Shown: positions 1-7,270, counted from the stretch's first letter. The stretch: DNA of 12,492 bases from TMED14 sp965657195 (GCA_965657195.1 CBFHNK010000048.1:1-12492), one strand, 5' to 3'. A program made the numbers and translations. The notes: generated from the letters alone by a model not told the origin.

Positions 1-503
1 ACGACGTCGGTTCCGCTCACCGCCACGGTCGAGGCGCGGCCGTGGTAGCCAACAGGTAGGTGTAACCAGTTGGGCAGTAGCGCATTCTCGGGGTCGCGGA
101 ACATCATTCCCACATTCGTCGCATGCTGGCGCGATGCGTAAAAATCGGTGTAGTCGCCAATGTGCACGGGCAGCACTGCTTCAACTGCGGCGGCGGGTTG
201 CTCGCAGGTGCTTCGCTTTGGGTTGGATTCCCATGCGGAACCTTCGGCATAAAGACCCGAAACCTCGGTACGAACCGCCGACCAGGCGGCGGTTCCGCGG
301 TCGATAAACGCGTTAAATGTTTCATGTTCAAGCTCGGGAAACGATGCCAAAAATCCAGCAGCCCGCAGAGCTTTAAAGCTCACCACCGTGTCCCCGATGC
401 GGGTAGCAAGGTGCACGCTACCGTCGGTCCAGCGCACAGCGCCCCACGGAAGATTGAAAAAGCTGAAATCTGATTGATCCGAAACCGGAATAAAGCTTGC
501 CAT
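1..503 (-). CDS. fahA: Fumarylacetoacetase, N-terminal part (cut by window edge)
   Basis: Hydrolyses 4-fumarylacetoacetate to fumarate and acetoacetate, the last step of tyrosine/phenylalanine breakdown, in the cytoplasm. The minus-strand frame is open from ATG at 503 to the window edge, giving 167 complete codons; the C-terminal part lies outside. The N-terminus (IPV..SDFSFFNLPWGAV) is typical of the FAH N-terminal SH3-like domain. The start of the catalytic domain reads DFYASRQHATNVGMMFRDPE, then PNWLHLPVGYHGRAS. Recalling mouse FAH residues Asp126, Tyr128, His133, Arg142 and Tyr159, the equivalents here are D120, Y122, H127, R136 and Y153, a constant offset of six, so the metal/substrate residues seen are intact. 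It diverges from glyA across only 29 bases. The ATG at 503 gives the normal family N-terminus. Confidence 0.95.
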   Translation of the reverse strand, partial: MASFIPVSDQSDFSFFNLPWGAVRWTDGSVHLATRIGDTVVSFKALRAAGFLASFPELEHETFNAFIDRGTAAWSAVRTEVSGLYAEGSAWESNPKRSTCEQPAAAVEAVLPVHIGDYTDFYASRQHATNVGMMFRDPENALLPNWLHLPVGYHGRASTVAVSGTDV

Positions 504-532
504 GGCCGTATTTTTACGCCAAGTTACATGCT

Positions 533-1810
533 ATGAACCGCGATTCCGCCCTCTTTGACCTCATCACTGCCGAACATCAACGTCAAGTTGAAGGCATTGA
601 ACTGATTGCATCTGAAAATTTCACCTCTCCGGCCGTCATGGAGGCCGTCGGATCGGTGCTCACCAACAAGTACGCTGAGGGCTATCCCGGCAAACGCTAC
701 TACGGCGGATGCCAAATCGTAGACCAAGTCGAGGACCTCGCACGCAACCGCGCCGGCGAACTTTTTGATGCCGAATACGTCAACGTTCAGCCGCACAGCG
801 GATCGCAGGCAAATGCTGCCGTCTACCTCGCGTGCCTCAAGCCGGGCGACACCATTCTCGGGTTTGACCTTAGCCACGGCGGCCACCTGACGCACGGTTC
901 GCCCGTGAACTTCAGCGGCCAAACCTACCGCGCCACGTTCTACGGCCTCGATCGCGAGACCGGTCAACTGAACTACGCCAACATTCGCGAAATCGCCCAC
1001 CGCGAGAAGCCTAAAATGATCATTTGCGGAGCCAGCGCCTACAGCCGCGACATCGACTATGCCGAGTTCCGCAGCATCGCCGACGAGGTGGGTGCCCTTT
1101 TGCTTGCCGACATCAGCCACCCATCTGGATTGGTTGCGCGCGGACTTCTCAACGACCCGATGCCGCACTGCCACTTCGTGACGACCACGACCCACAAGAC
1201 CTTGCGCGGCCCCCGCGGAGGCATGATCATGATGGGCCAGGACTTTGAGAACCCTTGGGGCCTGACCACGCCCAAAGGCGAAATACGTATGATGTCGCAC
1301 GTCCTTGACATGGCGGTGTTCCCCGGGATCCAAGGTGGACCGCTCGAGCACGTCATTGCAGGTAAGGCCGTGGCCTACGGCGAGGCGCTCACCGACAACT
1401 ACTTCAACTACATCGTTCAGGTGCGCCAAAACGCCCAGGCGATGGCCAAGGCCATGATGGCCCGCGGCTACGACATCGTCAGCGGCGGAACCGACAACCA
1501 CCTCATGCTCGTGGACCTTCGCAACAAAAACGTGACCGGAAAGCAGGCTGAAAATGCCCTTGTCGCGGCCCACATTACGGCGAACAAGAACATGGTTCCG
1601 TTTGACGACAAATCCCCGTTTATCACCAGCGGAATCCGGTTTGGAACCCCCGCGCTCACCACGCGCGGCCTCAAGGAATCCGACATGGAAGCCGTAGTGG
1701 ACCTCATTGACGAAGTGCTCCGCTACCCCGAAGACACGGGCGTGCAGCACCGCGTAGGCGAGAAGGTCAAGGCGATGATGGCCCACCGTCCGCTGTTCGT
1801 GTGGGAGTAG
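533..1810 (+). CDS. glyA: Serine hydroxymethyltransferase
   Basis: PLP enzyme interconverting serine plus tetrahydrofolate with glycine plus 5,10-methylene-THF; main one-carbon source, cytoplasmic, normally homodimeric or tetrameric. The 425-residue product is full length. Visible hallmarks are GIELIASENF (21-30), NKYAEGYPGKRYYGG (45-59), VNVQPHSGSQAN (83-94), the ADISH motif (192-196), and VTTTTHKTLRGPRGG (216-230) with PLP-binding lysine K222. Wording such as ILGFDLSHGGHLTHGSPVNFSG is that of Bacteroidota GlyA. The start is ATG 533 (MNRDSALFDL), the usual N-terminus; an in-frame TTG at 497 would add 12 atypical residues and run into the divergent fahA start. The next gene begins 25 bases after the stop, so the two may be co-transcribed. 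Confidence 0.98.
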   Translation: MNRDSALFDLITAEHQRQVEGIELIASENFTSPAVMEAVGSVLTNKYAEGYPGKRYYGGCQIVDQVEDLARNRAGELFDAEYVNVQPHSGSQANAAVYLACLKPGDTILGFDLSHGGHLTHGSPVNFSGQTYRATFYGLDRETGQLNYANIREIAHREKPKMIICGASAYSRDIDYAEFRSIADEVGALLLADISHPSGLVARGLLNDPMPHCHFVTTTTHKTLRGPRGGMIMMGQDFENPWGLTTPKGEIRMMSHVLDMAVFPGIQGGPLEHVIAGKAVAYGEALTDNYFNYIVQVRQNAQAMAKAMMARGYDIVSGGTDNHLMLVDLRNKNVTGKQAENALVAAHITANKNMVPFDDKSPFITSGIRFGTPALTTRGLKESDMEAVVDLIDEVLRYPEDTGVQHRVGEKVKAMMAHRPLFVWE

Positions 1811-1835
1811 GCACAGGCTTTGCATGCAGGTTAGT

Positions 1836-2585
1836 ATGCGTATCCTAAGCCTTTCTGCGGCCATCTTGGCCCTGTCGTGCCAAGCTCAAGTTAAACTGCC
1901 TTTAAATGTGCCCAAGGCCGCTACGTCCTTGCTGCCCAAAACGACGGCACCCCTTACGGAAACCGAAGTAGCGAATGGACTCAAAGAGGCCTTAGTGGCA
2001 GGGGTACAAAAGGGGTCGTCCGTACTCGGAGCAGCTGGGGGATTTGCACAGTCTGAATTTTATCGGTTGGCACTGCCGCCTGAAGTTGCCGACCTCGAAG
2101 CCAAGATTAACGCGAACCCAGTGCTTCGCGCGGCCCTCAAGCCCCAGCTGGAGCAGCTCAAGACCAAGCTCAACGAAGGTGCAGAGCGTGCGGCCGCCAA
2201 GTCGTTTCCCATATTTCGCGATGCGGTGGTGGGAATGTCGGTGCGCGACGCGATGGGCATTCTCAAAGGGGGGCAAGGTTCCGCTACCCGATACTTGCGC
2301 AGCGAGACCGAAGTACCCCTTCAGGCCGCCTTTCGCCCTGCAGTGCAAAGCGCATTGGATGAGGTTGAGATCGCAAGGTACTGGGAGCCCTTGGCCAAAG
2401 CCATCAACCAAAACAAGCGTTTACTCGGACGCACTGAAGACATCCAGACGGACCTCGTGGCCTACGTGAACCAAAAGGCGACCGAAGCCCTTTTTCGTGA
2501 AGTTGCGCTGCAAGAAGACCGCATCAGGCAAGATCCCGTGCAGCGCACGACGGAACTGCTTCGCAAGGTCTTCGGAAGCCTTTAA
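1836..2585 (+). CDS. Secreted DUF4197 family protein
   Basis: A 249-residue member of the DUF4197 family, of unknown function. The N-terminus MRILSLSAAILALSCQAQ is an export signal. It could be cleaved by signal peptidase I after the Ala of CQA, or lipidated at the Cys, but the lipobox (ALSC) is poor because Leu sits at -2. The mature part carries family hallmarks: VANGLKEALVAGVQKGSSVLG early, FRDAVVGMSVRDAMGILKGG in the middle, then AAFRPAVQSALDEV, and a C-terminal region ending RTTELLRKVFGSL, helical by inspection. An in-frame ATG at 1824 would add four residues; 1836 puts the charged n-region directly at the signal peptide. It lies 25 bases after glyA and its stop overlaps the stop of the convergent oxygenase gene. 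Family assignment is confident; role is unknown, and location is inferred as periplasmic or lipid-anchored. Confidence 0.88.
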   Translation: MRILSLSAAILALSCQAQVKLPLNVPKAATSLLPKTTAPLTETEVANGLKEALVAGVQKGSSVLGAAGGFAQSEFYRLALPPEVADLEAKINANPVLRAALKPQLEQLKTKLNEGAERAAAKSFPIFRDAVVGMSVRDAMGILKGGQGSATRYLRSETEVPLQAAFRPAVQSALDEVEIARYWEPLAKAINQNKRLLGRTEDIQTDLVAYVNQKATEALFREVALQEDRIRQDPVQRTTELLRKVFGSL

Positions 2586-3448
2586 AGGGGCCGACCGTAC
2601 TTCGCTTCAAATGCCTTTGCCCGGCGTCGAGCCTGCCATGAGGCAATCCCAGGAAGCTTGTTGAGTAAAATATCGATCCCACCAACGGACCAGGAGTAGG
2701 CCGTTTTCAACCACTCGTTGAGGTTGTGCGGCCAGATTCGGTAGGTGATCGAGAAGCTTCCGGTGAGGTAGGTGATGTGGTGCCAGTAGCCTTTGGGTAT
2801 GTACAGCGTGTCGCCTGGCTCGAGAACCACGTCGTATCCTTCGAGGCGATCAAGGTTTGGATAGGACTCGCGCAGCTCCGAGAGTCGGCTAAAATCAATG
2901 GCGGAATGCACGGTGCCAGGAATCTGGTAAAGGTGTTCATTTTGCCGCTGGTCAAAGAGCCAAACCCTTTTTTGGCCTTTAAAATGGCTGAGCAGTAAAT
3001 CGACCCAGTCAAAATCGTAGTGAATTCGAGTTTCGCTACATGGGGCACCAAAGAAGTAGGCGGGTAGGTTAACTACGCGCACCCCGAGTTGCTTGAACCG
3101 ATGCGTATTACGGTGTTCAAGATTCGGGGCGTTCGCCTTTAGGTTAAACGCGAAAAGGCGCTCTTCAGACGTTTCATTGCGCTCGAGCTGTCTGAAGTAG
3201 TCGGCAATTGGTTTTTGGGCAATGGGCTTAGGGAAAAAAGTGGTGGATTGTCCGTGCGCAAATGCATTGCCGCGAATTCCAGTTGTTCGGGTCCCGACAG
3301 CACTGCAAAGGTCGTCCCACGACCACTGATTTGCTGGCCAATCCTGAGCGAACTGGCGCATAACTAGTGGCATTCCGAGCTGCTTGGACCGTTGAAATTC
3401 GGCGCTAATCTCGGATCCGCGGGCTTCGGGCATAGGAATCATGTTCAT
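2582..3448 (-). CDS. JmjC/cupin-8 type Fe(II)/2-oxoglutarate oxygenase
   Basis: A 288-residue cupin-like (Cupin_8/JmjC) protein of the kind that hydroxylates protein or small-molecule substrates using Fe(II), O2 and 2-oxoglutarate; the substrate cannot be named. The first metal motif is H-x-D in ETRIHYDFDW (H143, D145). The strand FKGQKRVWLF (156-165) carries K160, a plausible 2-oxoglutarate contact. The second metal histidine lies in LEPGDTLYIPKGYWHHITY (H223 or H224). The order PLVMRQ...HxD...GxKRVWLF...PGDxLYIPxGxWH is classic for the family. I chose ATG 3448 (MNMIPMPEARG) because the family starts close to the PLVMR strand and the gene upstream is divergent. An in-frame ATG at 3520 would add 24 unusual residues and cover the inverted repeat at 3482-3500. 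There is no signal peptide, so it is probably cytoplasmic. Confidence 0.85.
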   Translation of the reverse strand: MNMIPMPEARGSEISAEFQRSKQLGMPLVMRQFAQDWPANQWSWDDLCSAVGTRTTGIRGNAFAHGQSTTFFPKPIAQKPIADYFRQLERNETSEERLFAFNLKANAPNLEHRNTHRFKQLGVRVVNLPAYFFGAPCSETRIHYDFDWVDLLLSHFKGQKRVWLFDQRQNEHLYQIPGTVHSAIDFSRLSELRESYPNLDRLEGYDVVLEPGDTLYIPKGYWHHITYLTGSFSITYRIWPHNLNEWLKTAYSWSVGGIDILLNKLPGIASWQARRRAKAFEAKYGRPL

Positions 3449-3481
3449 GCCGCTAAAATTCACGGATATCGCAAACGTGGT

Positions 3482-3500
3482 TTTGGCAGAATGTGCCAAA
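3482..3500. promoter_or_regulatory. Inverted repeat between divergent genes (possible operator)
   Basis: TTTGGCA-GAATG-TGCCAAA: two perfect 7-base arms around a 5-base spacer. It lies in the 127-base gap between the starts of the oxygenase gene (minus) and the CsgG-like gene (plus). The size and symmetry fit a dimeric repressor or activator site. There is no T-tract, so it is not a typical terminator. Regulator unknown; function inferred from position and symmetry only. Confidence 0.4.
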
Positions 3501-3575
3501 CATCTATGTGCTCGGAGCAAAAACTGCGCGTGCCACGCAACGGGGATGCATGTGATTTGCAGAAATCAAATTAAA

Positions 3576-4781
3576 ATGATCATGCGTACCCTACTTCGTG
3601 CAAGTTTCATTGCTGCCCTTTGTGCCTTCGGCGGAACCGCCCACGGCCAATCGGAACCTAAAAAAACACTCGCGGTGCTAGATTTCGACGTCCGGAACTA
3701 CCCCGTAGACGGCCAGCAGCTCATCGATAAAGCAACGATCGAGTTGATCCGAATTAATAAGTTTGAAATTGTCGACAAGTACGACATTGAATACATCTCA
3801 AAGCGAGACCAAGTAGACCTCAAGGGCTGCTACTCCAAAATTTGCCTTGAAGACATTGGTAAGCGTCTAAAGTGCGACTATCTGCTCACCGGTTCGTACG
3901 ATTTGCTCGGCGACCGTGTTGCCGTAACGGTGCGCCTGTACGATGTTGCTAAGGGCAGTTTTACGGAATCCGCGAGTCGAATCTACTTGAATATTCCGCA
4001 GCAAAACCTAACCATGATGGAAGTGGCCGTCAAGGACCTGCTTGCCGTGGCAAACGACGAAAACCTGATTAAGAAGTTGACCATCAGCGAAGAGTACGAA
4101 AGTGCGCTAAACAATCCTGAGACGGCGGTCATCAACAACAACGGCCCGCGCCTTGGCGTAACTGCAGTTGTGGGTGGTAGCACCCAAATCCTGATGGCTG
4201 ACCCAAGAACGGGCGGTTTCGGGTACAGCTTGCCCGCGCTCACCTCGTTTGGCTACCAGTTCGAGCAGGTTTTTGTCAACAGCGGCGACTTTCAGGCATT
4301 GTTTGAGTTCATTCCGTTGATTGCCGGATTGGAGTACGGTCGTTTGATTCCGAGCGCCAACGTGCTGATGGGTATGCGCAACAGCCGCACCGGCTGGGAA
4401 TTCGCGGTGGGGCCCAACTTTACCACGACTGTGACTGCGGAGGGCTACCTGCAAGGGGAGAACTTCATTATTCGCGGTACGCAGGGTTACGACCCAACGA
4501 ATAAAGACGTGATTACCCGCCTGGACTCGCGCGGAGACCTCGCCGTTTCAACTGGCTTGGTACTCGGATTCGGAAAGACGTTTAAGTCGGGCAAAATGAA
4601 CTTCCCGGTGAATTTGTTTGTCGTGACGCCTGGCCGCGGAGACTCTTGGCGCATCGGAACCTCAGTCGGATTCAACATCGTGCGGAAGAAGACGCCGAGC
4701 TTCACGCCAATGACCACCCAAACTAAGCCGTTGACACCTGCAGCTTCAGGTGCCTCAGTGCAGCGAATCACCATCCAGTAA
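3576..4781 (+). CDS. Secreted CsgG/LpoB-like protein with probable beta-barrel C-terminus
   Basis: A 401-residue exported protein. Residues 1-24 (MIMRTLL..GTAHG) form a signal peptide with cleavage before Q25. Residues about 30-130 look like the CsgG/FlgO/LpoB-type alpha/beta domain: KTLAVLDFDVRN, then INKFEIVDKYDIEYI, then the segment GCYSKICLEDIGKRL (84-98) followed by CDYLLTGSYDLLGDRVAVTVRLYDV. That last segment, with its cysteine pair and 'DIGK', is typical of the CsgG-like superfamily. Residues from about 170 to 370 are rich in Gly and alternating aromatic/polar strands, as in an outer-membrane barrel, ending in WRIGTSVGFNIVRKK. A Thr/Pro/Ser-rich tail of about 30 residues follows. The start is ATG 3576 with an A-rich leader; ATG 3582 is equally possible, and longer in-frame starts (3441) would bury the signal peptide. 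Partner or substrate unknown. A terminator follows. Confidence 0.72.
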   Translation: MIMRTLLRASFIAALCAFGGTAHGQSEPKKTLAVLDFDVRNYPVDGQQLIDKATIELIRINKFEIVDKYDIEYISKRDQVDLKGCYSKICLEDIGKRLKCDYLLTGSYDLLGDRVAVTVRLYDVAKGSFTESASRIYLNIPQQNLTMMEVAVKDLLAVANDENLIKKLTISEEYESALNNPETAVINNNGPRLGVTAVVGGSTQILMADPRTGGFGYSLPALTSFGYQFEQVFVNSGDFQALFEFIPLIAGLEYGRLIPSANVLMGMRNSRTGWEFAVGPNFTTTVTAEGYLQGENFIIRGTQGYDPTNKDVITRLDSRGDLAVSTGLVLGFGKTFKSGKMNFPVNLFVVTPGRGDSWRIGTSVGFNIVRKKTPSFTPMTTQTKPLTPAASGASVQRITIQ

Positions 4782-4801
4782 ATCTAGTTTTACGTTAAGG
4801 T

Positions 4802-4834
4802 AGCGCCGGGCCGAAGGGTCCGGCGCTTTCTTTT
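4802..4834 (+). terminator. Rho-independent terminator after the CsgG-like gene
   Basis: An 11-pair stem (AGCGCCGGGCC / GGTCCGGCGCT with one G-T wobble) closes a GAAG tetraloop and runs into TTTCTTTT. It begins 21 bases after the stop and lies just upstream of rluF. Confidence 0.92.
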
Positions 4835-4849
4835 GCTTGCAACCCGAAG

Positions 4850-4857
4850 TACTTTCG
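4850..4857 (+). promoter_or_regulatory. Possible -7 element for rluF
   Basis: TACTTTCG resembles the Bacteroidota -7 element TAnnTTTG, with one mismatch. It ends seven bases before the rluF ATG, so the predicted transcript would have almost no 5' leader. The region 19 bases upstream is the T-tract of the preceding terminator (TTTC at 4827-4830), so the -33 match is weak. Confidence 0.4.
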
Positions 4858-4864
4858 CGGAGTC

Positions 4865-5674
4865 ATGGAATCCGGAACACGCCTCAACAAGTACATCAGC
4901 AGCCACGGGCTCTGCAGCCGACGTGAGGCGGATCGTGCCATTGAGGCGGGCGCCGTACGAATCAACGGCCGGGTAGCGGTTCTTGGAGATGCCGTTCGGG
5001 ATGGCGACGAAGTAGAGGTGTACGGGCAAAAGGTGGTGGCGAGTTCCAAGCCCCGCGCCGTGTACCTGCTGCTGAATAAGCCCGAGGGCGTAACCTCGAC
5101 GACCGATCAGAGCATTCGCGGCAACGTGGTGGACTATGTGCGCTACCCCGAGCGAATTTTTACGGTGGGCCGCCTCGACAAGGACTCGCGGGGCCTGCTG
5201 CTGCTTACGAACGACGGGGATTCCGTCAACAAAATTCTCAGGGCGGGCAACGCCCACGCCAAGGAATATTGGGTTCAGGTACGGCGTCCAATCACAGATG
5301 CGGAGCTTGATGTGATGGCCAGCGGGGTTCCGATGCTCGGAACCCGGACGCTTCCGTGCACGATTGAGCGGATTAGTCCGCGTGCGTACAAAATCATCTT
5401 AATTCAGGGCTTGAACCGCCAAATTCGCCGAATGGCAGAGTACGTCGGGCACGAAGTGGCGATTTTGGAGCGCAAGCGCATTATGCACCTTACCGACATA
5501 GGACTGCCGACGGGGGCCTGGCGAGAACTCACGGATTCTGAAGTGGCCCAGCTGCTCGATGCAGTCAAAGACAGTGACGGCGGCCCCACGGAACGAGTTG
5601 TGGGCCCTCGGCCCAAGGATTTTCACCAGCCGGGACCAGGCTACCGTGGTGAACGACCTCCGCGCAGGCGATGA
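4865..5674 (+). CDS. rluF: 23S rRNA pseudouridine synthase, RluB/E/F family (RluF type)
   Basis: Isomerises a uridine of 23S rRNA to pseudouridine; E. coli RluF acts at U2604. The 269-residue product has an N-terminal S4 RNA-binding domain (RLNKYISSHGLCSRREADR, residues 6-24, then INGRVAVLGDAVRDGDEV). The RsuA/RluB/E/F catalytic domain follows, with LLLNKPEGVTSTTD (68-81) and VGRLDKDSRGLLLLTNDGD (101-119), where D105 is the catalytic aspartate. VNKILRAGN, VPMLGTRT and QGLNRQIRRMAEYVGHEV match RluF more closely than RsuA or RluB. The C-terminal tail is basic and Pro/Gly/Arg-rich (ending ERPPRRR), as in many family members. The stop overlaps the next start as ATGA, implying translational coupling to the membrane glycosyltransferase. 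The exact target base is inferred by family. Confidence 0.9.
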   Translation: MESGTRLNKYISSHGLCSRREADRAIEAGAVRINGRVAVLGDAVRDGDEVEVYGQKVVASSKPRAVYLLLNKPEGVTSTTDQSIRGNVVDYVRYPERIFTVGRLDKDSRGLLLLTNDGDSVNKILRAGNAHAKEYWVQVRRPITDAELDVMASGVPMLGTRTLPCTIERISPRAYKIILIQGLNRQIRRMAEYVGHEVAILERKRIMHLTDIGLPTGAWRELTDSEVAQLLDAVKDSDGGPTERVVGPRPKDFHQPGPGYRGERPPRRR

Positions 5675-6978
5675 GGTTGGCGGGGTTCTCGCTCGGAGCG
5701 GTGCTGCTGTGGTTGGTGGCTCCGTACTGGCTTCAGGAGGGCATGTTCATGGACGGCCAGATTTATGCGGCCGTCGCACAGAACCTTGCGGATGGATTGG
5801 GAACGTTTTGGGCTCCGGTCTACCAGCCGTCGTCCCCGGTTCCGTATTCAGAGCAGTTGCCGATGTTCACGGGCATGGAATCGATGTTTTTTCGACTTTT
5901 GGGCGGAAGTCTTTGGACCGAACGCCTGTTTATGGCGTTTGCTTGGATCGCGACTGCGGCGGGTCTTTGTGCGCTTCAGGTAACGTGGTGTCCTGAACGC
6001 GGCCGAGATTCAGCGATTTGGATGGTGGCGGTGTGGAGCTCGGCTCCCCTGGTGGGCTGGGGCATGGGCAACCACGTGCAAGAAATGTGGATGGCTCCGT
6101 TCGCGGTTTGGGCGGTGGTCGCAATGTCACACTCGCGCTGGGTGTGGCTAGGCGGATTGCTCACGGTGGCCGCAGCATTGTTTAAGGGGCCGCAGGGACT
6201 GTTTCCGTTGGTATGGCTTCCGTTGCTTGGCGGACTGGGGTTGCTTCCCCGTGGAGCGGTGGCCCGTAGGTTTGGGATCGTTCTGCTGACGATCGGTTTG
6301 GCGGCCGTCGCACTTTGGCTGTGGGACGATGCCCGCGAGGCGATTGAGCGCAATGCGGGGAACCGTTTGGTCCGGACCTTTACCCAAGCGCGCGCGGTGA
6401 CTACTGCGGATCGGCTGTGGTTACTGGGGCCGATGCTTGGTCAGTGGGCGGTGATGCTGGTTGCTACGCTGGCGGTGGCGGGGATTCGCTTTGGTACGCT
6501 ACGAGCTGCGCTTGACCGCAGGGTTCTGGCGATGCTTGCGTTGGGGTTGAGCGCGTCGATTCCGTTGATGGTAACGCACGAGCAGCGTGATTTTTACGTG
6601 ATTACTTCGTTGCCCTTTGTGGCCCTCGGCCTGGGTAATTTATGGGGCGGAACCAAGTTGGCGCGCAGTCCAAAGTTCGCATGGGCACTTGGAGTGATCG
6701 CGCTGGTGGGCTTGAGTTCATTGCCGTGGCGGCGCGTGGAGCGGGATGCGGAACTTAGGGCTTCGCTCCAAACGTTTGAGGGTGCGTTTGCGCCCAGGTC
6801 GGCGTTCAATGTGGTTCCGGAATTGAGGTTGAACCACGAGCTGGCCGCGTACGCGATGCGCCTGTACCGTTGGGAGGTGGATTTGGCTAATAAGCAGCCG
6901 CATGCGAATGTGGTGCGGATCGATTCGGTTCAACCTGGGAGTGTGGTTCTTTTGGTGAAGACCGATTCGTTGCCTTAG
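5671..6978 (+). CDS. Polytopic ArnT/PMT-like membrane glycosyltransferase
   Basis: A 435-residue integral membrane protein with roughly ten hydrophobic segments by eye; the first is GFSLGAVLLWLVAPYW near the N-terminus. Just after that segment comes MFMDGQIYAAVAQNLADG, where acidic D28 occupies the place of the catalytic Asp in the first outer loop of GT-C transferases (ArnT, PMT, GT39/GT83). PYSEQLPMFTGMESMFFRLLGG..TERL resembles the second hallmark of these enzymes, where substrate-side residues precede the next membrane span. Such enzymes move a sugar from a polyprenyl-phosphate donor to lipid or protein on the outer face of the inner membrane. The donor and acceptor cannot be told here. 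The C-terminal part (about 350-435) is a soluble, less conserved tail. The start ATG overlaps the rluF stop by four bases. Confidence 0.72.
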   Translation: MRLAGFSLGAVLLWLVAPYWLQEGMFMDGQIYAAVAQNLADGLGTFWAPVYQPSSPVPYSEQLPMFTGMESMFFRLLGGSLWTERLFMAFAWIATAAGLCALQVTWCPERGRDSAIWMVAVWSSAPLVGWGMGNHVQEMWMAPFAVWAVVAMSHSRWVWLGGLLTVAAALFKGPQGLFPLVWLPLLGGLGLLPRGAVARRFGIVLLTIGLAAVALWLWDDAREAIERNAGNRLVRTFTQARAVTTADRLWLLGPMLGQWAVMLVATLAVAGIRFGTLRAALDRRVLAMLALGLSASIPLMVTHEQRDFYVITSLPFVALGLGNLWGGTKLARSPKFAWALGVIALVGLSSLPWRRVERDAELRASLQTFEGAFAPRSAFNVVPELRLNHELAAYAMRLYRWEVDLANKQPHANVVRIDSVQPGSVVLLVKTDSLP

Positions 6979-7057
6979 TTTTCTTAGTTGCGTATGGTAG
7001 TGCGCACGAATGGGCGGGGCGGAACTATCTTTCGGCCACGAGACAATCCACATTTGC

Positions 7058-7207
7058 ATGTCTGACGAAGACCGACCCGACGCCGCCTTTCATGAGAAAA
7101 AGGCCAAGAATAAGAAGACCACCAACTACGGGGGAGGTCAGAAGCTGAAGATGAAAAAGGCGCTGAAGCACATGAAGCCTTTAAAGCCAGGCTCGAAGAA
7201 GCGGTAG
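7058..7207 (+). CDS. Small lysine-rich hypothetical protein
   Basis: A 49-residue ORF not recognised as a known family. The first ten residues are acidic (MSDEDRPDAA). The rest is strongly basic: 14 Lys and two Arg in the whole protein, with a GGG turn at 25-27 and an ending LKPGSKKR. There is no hydrophobic segment or signal peptide, so a cytoplasmic protein binding nucleic acid or the ribosome is possible, but this is inference from charge alone. I prefer ATG 7058, because the in-frame upstream ATG at 7010 adds a GC-rich, unremarkable N-terminus. A TATCTTTC sequence at 7026-7033 resembles a -7 element 24 bases before this ATG, but no -33 match is visible. It lies 79 bases after the glycosyltransferase gene and before a hairpin-rich stretch. 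It may not be translated. Confidence 0.5.
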   Translation: MSDEDRPDAAFHEKKAKNKKTTNYGGGQKLKMKKALKHMKPLKPGSKKR

Positions 7208-7251
7208 GCTATTGGGTTCGATGAACCATCGTGAATTTTAGGGGTACTTAG

Positions 7252-7270
7252 TGGGCCGCGGAGCGGCCCA
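7252..7270 (+). other. GC-rich hairpin downstream of the small ORF
   Basis: TGGGCCGC-GGA-GCGGCCCA is a perfect 8-pair stem with a 3-base loop, extendable by a G-T pair. No T-tract follows, so it is not a standard intrinsic terminator. It could stabilise the mRNA 3' end or be part of a structured RNA that continues to about 7336. Confidence 0.55.

Noticed and set aside
123..473. 116-residue plus-strand ORF near the window start
   Set aside because: The minus strand here is a continuous fumarylacetoacetase frame with intact catalytic residues, so the plus-strand ORF is its antisense shadow.
497..532. TTG start 12 codons upstream for glyA
   Set aside because: The extension MPWPYFYAKLHA is absent from the family and overlaps the divergent gene start; ATG 533 gives the normal N-terminus.
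524..1864. 446-residue open frame on the minus strand opposite glyA
   Set aside because: Its product is a low-complexity Val/Ala/His-rich shadow with no recognisable motif, while the plus-strand frame is an unmistakable full-length serine hydroxymethyltransferase.
3441..3575. Longer start for the CsgG-like protein
   Set aside because: It would place 45 residues before a clear signal peptide, and overlap the divergent oxygenase gene and the inverted repeat.
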